NCBI GenBank assembly: GCA_021205375.1
Contig: JAJPXR010000004.1
Location: 1 to 19,253 of the forward strand
Length of the DNA: 19,253 nt
Direction: 5' to 3'
Origin: Clostridiales bacterium
GTDB lineage: Bacteria > Bacillota > Clostridia > Oscillospirales > Oscillospiraceae
Shown here in pieces: positions 16,301 through 19,253 of this stretch (the stretch's first letter is position 1; each line of letters begins with the position of its first letter). The notes beneath the pieces are model-generated. The model saw nothing but the letters and a program-made list of their open reading frames with translations, was not told the DNA's origin and did not search any database. The position numbers were made by a program, and so were the translations under genes.

Positions 16301-16451
16301 GCAACAATTCGCCTTCGGGTAGCTTGCCCCGCACCTGCACACCGAGCGCGCCCGGCGTGTCCGTCCGAAAAGCGGCGGACAGGTTGCGGATGGTGGAGAG
16401 CACGGGGAGGTCGGCGGTCATGGGCTGCCAGAGCGTGGAGGAGGATGACAT
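13335..16451 (-). CDS. CDP-glycerol glycerophosphotransferase family protein with large N-terminal region
   Basis: 1038 residues. The C-terminal part (about 670-1035) is a TagB/TagF-type domain (PF04464): LLVSSDSKAHAYAW, FLQHGV with H784, IITGLARWD, MPTWRNW, YIHPKF with H902, and ITDYSSVCWDVFYQAKPVIF with D942. These enzymes transfer glycerol phosphate from CDP-glycerol to teichoic-acid or other surface glycans on the inner membrane face. The first roughly 640 residues are beta-rich and carry no motif I can name; a C-x2-C-x2-C cluster (C547, C550, C553) could bind metal. No signal peptide or obvious membrane helix is seen. Start: ATG 16451, with AAAGGA 9 bases upstream and a promoter further up. 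No tagO, tagD or tar genes lie in the window, so the pathway context is missing. An SDR gene on the same strand lies upstream with a 106-base gap. Confidence 0.87.
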   Translation of the reverse strand: MSSSSTLWQPMTADLPVLSTIRNLSAAFRTDTPGALGVQVRGKLPEGELLLVAASQPHSRYWYCPITPAQEGFTVSMEGFDNALASCGDVEWTLSLGRHTKNGVVLYPLKQYGDKNYVRWLDLFFCDDRRRYAPTAGSFDHQGVDYSVLPYYVGKQYNLSLLMCPAEDRYNRQLTCRLSAFTREDDAIRLAVTCPDTMEQPEGFSFHDTSSDRPATLFFPAQVQGDFSDTHTIEGLIPFSALAGLSGQVELTCVFRREGDLLLRCPVRLAGPELATELQSQWESRPFFTGEAQNCYLSVNSDHRLVLDFAAEDPGVQYPGCANLEEYLSSPQRREQYYITALSQPSGDWQWNLLLPSLDLTGADEALLCLEKVKSSLRCLCPVTFRPADGGGTLAVADLSGLPALLENCLSTNWLVTLAIRQGDRFWYLPVLDPLHTEYPSRTFPTTFRFASDLERHPVGEALFAGHPVEGCPHWTRRYNGRMCLTVGGKNLRYMYSFACRAQQGRILFGRLTLKVQCPKINGNWVGVALAHRYKLEEDRQDYYFPCARCKDCGDYYEMTVHINVRRLPFTPLYWDIRAVFERDGVQFWAPIHASIRSGDRGDMMKESGLRRLFVGDSVVLNKEQQLFLYRTVNNRFALVCQERTPYSGFWFRLKERIAFLLYLVFRKRLRKKSILLTYEKYCCMAQDNGFYFFRHCMEHNMEAQLNRSIYFVIDKKATDYRENLLPYKDHVIQFMSLRHMVYLLAARLLVSSDSKAHAYAWRCKESIIQPYIEKNKKLVFLQHGVIALKKVEFFSSGTNAVSLFVTSNDMEHDIIINELGYQPQEVIITGLARWDVLEDRSAQMDRRTILIMPTWRNWLEEVSDQVFRASDYYQNYMALLNSPRLDEYLQRYDLYLNFYIHPKFREYLGNFSISGERVRLIPFGTEPLNRLMMECSLLITDYSSVCWDVFYQAKPVIFYQFDVDKYNETQGAYIDLEHDLFGDRAVDNDQLFALMEEYAANGFQLKPQYAEMRKSLYKYIDKNNSQRVCDEIQKRNW

Positions 16452-16492
16452 GGCGATGTGTCCTTTCTGTAAGCGATAAAATCTCTGCTCAC

Positions 16493-16521
16493 ATTTTACC
16501 AGATTTAGAGGAAGAGGAAAA
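16493..16521 (-). promoter_or_regulatory. Possible promoter of the glycerophosphotransferase gene
   Basis: On minus, TTTTCC (16521-16516), a 17-base spacer and TAAAAT (16498-16493) preceded by TGG (extended -10). The -35 is weak. Confidence 0.45.
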
Positions 16522-16557
16522 GAGGCATTTCGCCCTTTTTATAAGGAGGGACTCTGT

Positions 16558-17328
16558 TCAAATTCTCCGAATCAGCGCCCAGAGGCCCATCATGGCTTCG
16601 CTGGGGATGAATTTGGCCGCCACCCGGTGCAGGGTGCAGACCACCCCCGGCGTGGACACGGGCAGTCGCAGCTTTGCGTCCCGCAGCGCCAGCCGCACCA
16701 CGTTCTTCTCCCTGGAGGCCAGAGGAAAGTGGCGGATATAGGCGCTGTTTTTGGTTTTCTGGGCCGTTCCGATGAACTCCGTGTCCTTGATCCAGTAGGG
16801 GCAGACCGCCGTGACGCTGATGCCCTCCCCGAACAGCTCCACCCGGAGGGCGCGGCTGTACCGGTAGAGGAAGGCTTTGGAGGCGGCGTAAATGCCCAGG
16901 TAGGGGAAGGGCTGAAACCCGGCGGTGGAGCAGATTTCCAGCACCCGCGCCCCCTTTTGCATATAGGGCAGCACCAGTTGGGTCATGTCCACCGCCGCCC
17001 GGCAGTTCAGCTCGATCATAGCGTCTGCGTCCGCCTGGGCGATGTCCTTCCACGCGCCGATTTTGCCGAAGCCCGCCGCGTTGACCAAAATTTTCACGTC
17101 GGGTTGCTCGGCTTCCAGCAGCTCATTCAGCGTTTGGAAGGACGCCTTGTCCGTCAGGTCCAGGGGGACGGGTCGGATGGCGGCGGCAGACTGCCCACAC
17201 AGGCTTTTCAGCCGTTCTTCCCTCCGGGCGATGACCCAAATCTCATCCAGTTTTTCACTCTGGTCGATTTGCCGTACAAACTCTCTGCCCAGGCCGCTGG
17301 AGGCCCCGGTCACGATTGCGATTTTCAT
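16558..17328 (-). CDS. Short-chain dehydrogenase/reductase (classical SDR)
   Basis: A 256-residue cytoplasmic NAD(P)-dependent oxidoreductase. Seen: cofactor motif TGASSGLG (7-14), LDLTD after the third strand, NAAG (83-86), N108 in ELNCRA, catalytic S134 in CSTAG, Y147 and K151 in YAASK, and CPYWIKDTEF after the active site where most SDRs have a PG motif. The ARREERL after the second strand, with two Arg, suggests NADPH preference (inference). The C-terminal 60 residues are basic and could hold a short membrane-associated helix. Start at 17328: AAGGAG lies 10 bases upstream. The substrate is unknown. Its stop is 106 bases before the glycerophosphotransferase start, so the two may be partly co-transcribed. 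Confidence 0.9.
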   Translation of the reverse strand: MKIAIVTGASSGLGREFVRQIDQSEKLDEIWVIARREERLKSLCGQSAAAIRPVPLDLTDKASFQTLNELLEAEQPDVKILVNAAGFGKIGAWKDIAQADADAMIELNCRAAVDMTQLVLPYMQKGARVLEICSTAGFQPFPYLGIYAASKAFLYRYSRALRVELFGEGISVTAVCPYWIKDTEFIGTAQKTKNSAYIRHFPLASREKNVVRLALRDAKLRLPVSTPGVVCTLHRVAAKFIPSEAMMGLWALIRRI

Positions 17329-17372
17329 ATGGGTTTAACTCCTTCTGTGGGGATTGCGAAAAAGATGAATTG

Positions 17373-17402
17373 ATTATTCCCTTTATTCAACACTTTTGTC
17401 CA
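17373..17402 (-). promoter_or_regulatory. Promoter of the SDR gene
   Basis: On minus, TGGACA (17402-17397), an 18-base spacer and AATAAT (17378-17373); both boxes match the consensus at five of six positions. Confidence 0.45.
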
Positions 17403-17445
17403 GTATCGTACAAGTTTTCCACAAAGAAGGAAATCTCGGAAACTG

Positions 17446-17536
17446 ACTACCCCTCTTGCCGCCCCTGAAAGGGCAGGGAGCGAAGCGGAAGTGCCGTTTG
17501 ACGGCGGAGGGGTTTTAGCACAAGAGTGAGTAAAAG
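17446..17536 (+). repeat. Dispersed palindromic intergenic repeat, copy 2
   Basis: Diverged copy of the 118-200 unit: ACTACCCCTCTTGCC, CCCCTGAAAGGG, a central hairpin AAGTGCCG/GACGGCGG in place of the other copy's GCCGCCGCC stem, then GGCGGAGGGGTTTT and a closing GTAAAAG. Both copies lie in the same orientation in spaces between genes. Confidence 0.7.
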
Positions 17537-17553
17537 GGATACCAAGATTCTAT

Positions 17554-17559
17554 TATAAT
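17554..17559 (+). promoter_or_regulatory. Possible -10 box upstream of the hypothetical gene
   Basis: A perfect TATAAT about 110 bases before the ATG at 17671. No convincing -35 at 16-18 bases, because the repeat copy ends there. Confidence 0.3.
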
Positions 17560-17670
17560 ACCACGATTTGATTCCATACTCAATCCCTGCGTGGGAGTGC
17601 TGTCACTTTGTCGCCCGTTTCCGCATAAAATGGGGAAACGACGCCCATCCAGGAGAATGGAGGAAATAAG

Positions 17671-18198
17671 ATGGATGAAGCGCTGGAACGAGCCTTAGAC
17701 CCGGCGCAGTTTGCGCGGGTGTGGAAGCGGGTGGCCCCTGCGGAAGATATCTGCCCGGTGGTAGTGGCGCAGCCGAAAGCGCCCGTCTGCCCGTTGGGGA
17801 AAGCCCCGGCAGGGGAGAGCGGAGCCTACCTGCGGCGGCGAATCGAGGGGGAACTGCGCCGGTGGCGGAGTTGTCAGGGCTTGTCCGCGGCCCACGGATA
17901 CAGCCCTACCCTGGGGCGGTTGTCCTGCCAGGCGTATCGCCGGGCCAGGCGGCTGGCGGCGGCGCTGTTCCTGGCCTCCGGCGGGTGGTACTTCCCGGCG
18001 GGAGGGATGCGGCCCCGGCGGTGGAGCGACCTGCGCACCGGGCTGCGGGCGCTGTACCGGAACAGCCAGCGGGCGGAACGGGAGGACCGCCAGGTGGCGG
18101 AGGTTGCCTCTGACCCCGCCTTCCGGGAGCTGCTGCTGTCGCTGGCGGAGGAGAGCCGGGAGGAACAGGGAATGATTTTTCGGCTGCTGGAGCGCTGA
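17671..18198 (+). CDS. Hypothetical helical protein, possibly a degenerate ferritin-like fold
   Basis: 175 residues, Arg/Ala/Leu/Glu-rich, no signal peptide or membrane segment. I do not recognise it firmly. It begins MDEALERALDPAQFARVWKR, has a Pro/Cys-containing segment (about 28-45), then helices around YLRRRIEGELRRW, LSCQAYRRARRLAAALFLAS and WSDLRTGLRALYRNSQRAE, and a closing FRELLLSLAEESREEQGMI. The order of helices recalls small ferritin-like/rubrerythrin-like proteins, whose metal-binding E and ExxH residues would here be replaced (CQAYRRARR). That reading is inference. The frame is supported by GGAGG 7 bases before the ATG and by strong codon bias like that of its neighbours. bioY follows after 105 bases but has its own promoter and operator, so the two are probably separate units. 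Confidence 0.6.
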   Translation: MDEALERALDPAQFARVWKRVAPAEDICPVVVAQPKAPVCPLGKAPAGESGAYLRRRIEGELRRWRSCQGLSAAHGYSPTLGRLSCQAYRRARRLAAALFLASGGWYFPAGGMRPRRWSDLRTGLRALYRNSQRAEREDRQVAEVASDPAFRELLLSLAEESREEQGMIFRLLER

Positions 18199-18205
18199 AA
18201 ATTAA

Positions 18206-18236
18206 TTGTCAACCTAATTAAATTTATGGTTGACAA
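18206..18236. promoter_or_regulatory. BirA (biotin repressor) operator
   Basis: A perfect 9-bp palindrome TTGTCAACC (18206-18214), a 13-base AT-rich spacer and GGTTGACAA (18228-18236). This closely matches the BirA operator form TTGTAAACC-N-GGTTTACAA. Its right half contains the -35 box of the bioY promoter, so bound BirA would block RNA polymerase when biotin is plentiful. Confidence 0.88.
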
Positions 18237-18258
18237 ATGGCCCGCCGTCCTGTATGAT
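18230..18258 (+). promoter_or_regulatory. bioY promoter
   Basis: A perfect TTGACA (18230-18235), a 17-base spacer and TATGAT (18253-18258). The strongest promoter match in the window. Confidence 0.85.
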
Positions 18259-18303
18259 AAGGGACGAAAAGAACGGGCGCGGCCCGGAAAAGGGAGTTAT
18301 CAA

Positions 18304-18858
18304 ATGAAACAGAAATCCACTGTCTACCAACTGACCACCTGCGCGCTGATGGCGGCGCTGATGTGCATTTTAGGCCCCATGTCCATTCCCATCGGGCCGA
18401 TCCCCATCTCCTTCACCAACCTGGTCCTCTATCTGACCGTCTACCTGCTGGGGGCCAAGGGCGCAACCATCAGCTATCTGGTCTACATGCTGCTGGGCGC
18501 AGCGGGGATGCCCGTCTTTTCCGGCTACACCGGGGGCCTGGCAAAGCTGGCCGGTCCCACCGGCGGTTACCTGGTGGGCTTCATTTTCATCACCCTGATT
18601 TCCGGCGTTGTGCTGGAGCGCACCAACGCGCAGCCTGTGTGGACCTTCCTGGCGATGGTGGTCAGCACCGCCATCGCCTACGCGCTGGGCACCGCCTGGT
18701 TTATGTTCCAGTCCCAGACCCCACTGTGGTCCGCGCTGACCCTGTGCGTGTTCCCCTTCATCCCCGCGGACCTGGCCAAAATGGTCGTGGCTACGGGCCT
18801 GGGCAAGGCGGTGCGTACTGCGCTGGAGAAGGCCCAGTTGCTGCCCCAAGCCGGCTGA
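18304..18858 (+). CDS. bioY: Biotin transporter BioY (ECF S component)
   Basis: A 184-residue integral membrane protein with about six helices that captures biotin for import. Seen: IPIGPIPISFTNLVLYLTVY, LGAKGATISYLVYMLLGAAGMPVFSGYTGGLAKLAGPTGGYLVGF (the family hallmark) and a C-terminal FIPADLAKMVVATGLGKAVR. BioY can work alone or with the shared EcfA/EcfT module; no ATPase or T subunit gene is in the window. Start at 18304: GGGAG lies 7 bases upstream and the family N-terminus begins there; the longer frame from 18226 would overlap the operator and promoter. Biotin-dependent repression by BirA follows from the operator immediately upstream. Followed by a terminator, so monocistronic. Confidence 0.96.
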   Translation: MKQKSTVYQLTTCALMAALMCILGPMSIPIGPIPISFTNLVLYLTVYLLGAKGATISYLVYMLLGAAGMPVFSGYTGGLAKLAGPTGGYLVGFIFITLISGVVLERTNAQPVWTFLAMVVSTAIAYALGTAWFMFQSQTPLWSALTLCVFPFIPADLAKMVVATGLGKAVRTALEKAQLLPQAG

Positions 18859-18912
18859 GCGCGGCCTTTCCTGTCGATTCCAACTTGGTTCCAACATAGT
18901 TCACCTCCCCGA

Positions 18913-18944
18913 AACCCGGCTGCACTTGTTGCAGTCGGGTTTTG
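18913..18944 (+). terminator. Terminator of bioY
   Basis: A 12-bp stem with one wobble pair: AACCCGGCTGCA (18913-18924) and TGCAGTCGGGTT (18930-18941), then TTG. Confidence 0.75.
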
Positions 18945-19201
18945 CACATCATGAAATGTTCTGATTGAAACAATATACAATCGAGAAATATCAAGGTTTG
19001 ACAGGGCAGCCTGTAAGCATTGTGACAAAATGTCAAGCTGTTGCATAAAATGCAACAGCTTATTTCTGTCTTATTTTACCATATTTGGAACAAAAATACA
19101 AAACTTCCGATTTTCGTCTTTTTGTCCATTGTTTACACTTTATTCACATATTCTTTTGTCTAAAAATCCATAATTTGTCCTCGTTTGCCCCCTTGAAAAT
19201 T
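18945..19201. other. AT-rich gene-free tail
   Basis: Clearly lower GC than the rest of the window, with stop codons in all frames and no coding pattern on either strand. It contains one strong hairpin (19035-19061). The composition change next to an IS-like end suggests a remnant of other DNA or a regulatory region for a gene beyond the window. Confidence 0.5.
19035..19066 (+). terminator. Terminator-like hairpin in the AT-rich tail
   Basis: A perfect 11-bp stem AAGCTGTTGCA (19035-19045) and TGCAACAGCTT (19051-19061) around TAAAA, followed by ATTTCTGTCTTATTTT. A TTGACA at 18998-19003 lies upstream, but no good -10 follows. Confidence 0.5.
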
Positions 19202-19253
19202 GGTTCTATAATAAATGTTGGGGTCAGGTAAAGCACCTGGCCCCAAATTCATA
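19202..19253 (+). mobile_element. Probable insertion-sequence terminus (element continues right of the window)
   Basis: Begins GGTTCTAT, 7 bases, GTTGGGG: the same layout as the minus-strand reading of 52-1. It contains TATAAT (19207-19212), with TTGCCC 16 bases upstream in the flank (19185-19190). A 12-bp hairpin with one wobble (19218-19229 with 19235-19246) follows, as expected for an IS leader. No transposase frame is visible before the window ends. Confidence 0.42.

Noticed and set aside
1..19253. CRISPR array, rRNA genes, prophage or toxin-antitoxin modules.
   Set aside because: No regularly spaced direct repeats, rRNA-like stretches, phage structural genes or small paired toxin/antitoxin frames were seen.

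Overview
The window looks like chromosomal DNA from a high-GC, low-branching Gram-positive gut clostridium of the Oscillospiraceae type (Flavonifractor/Oscillibacter-like; this is inferred from gene style, not from a search). The signs are strong AGGAGG-type ribosome sites, extended -10 promoters, two ECF-transporter S components, a BirA operator in front of bioY, a teichoic-acid-type glycerophosphotransferase and GC-rich palindromic intergenic repeats. Eleven well-supported protein genes, one hypothetical gene and one candidate micro-ORF are described.

Layout. Bases 1-52 and 19202-19253 are two outward-facing copies of one short terminal motif, probably insertion-sequence ends, so the window probably lies between two copies of a mobile element. 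From left to right: an ECF S component (minus) divergent from a group-III-like phosphofructokinase (plus); a secreted subtilisin-like protease with an Ig-like and three FN3-like domains (plus); a terminator that can work in both directions; polyphosphate kinase with an unusual C-terminal tail (minus); a heptad-repeat inverted-repeat element; a tight four-gene minus-strand operon (rhomboid protease, esterase/C-S lyase fusion, TfoX-N protein, D-2-hydroxyacid dehydrogenase); a divergent TauE/SafE permease (plus); a 1038-residue glycerophosphotransferase and an SDR oxidoreductase (both minus); a hypothetical helical protein and bioY (plus); then an AT-rich gene-free tail.

How the genes fit together. 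Most are single metabolic or envelope functions. The most unusual item is the single-frame fusion of a FrmB/esterase-D-type hydrolase to a MalY/PatB-type PLP C-S lyase. It sits in a translationally coupled operon and is divergent from a TauE/SafE anion permease. I infer, without proof, a small sulfur-compound catabolism locus. Biotin uptake is controlled by a perfect BirA palindrome that contains the bioY -35 box.

Gene-free stretches. 1-226 holds the IS-like end and a palindromic repeat. 7737-8044 holds the ppk promoter/leader and the heptad element. 17329-17670 holds the SDR promoter, a second copy of the palindromic repeat and a possible promoter. 18859-19253 holds two hairpins, AT-rich DNA and the second IS-like end. 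No tRNA, rRNA or CRISPR array was seen.
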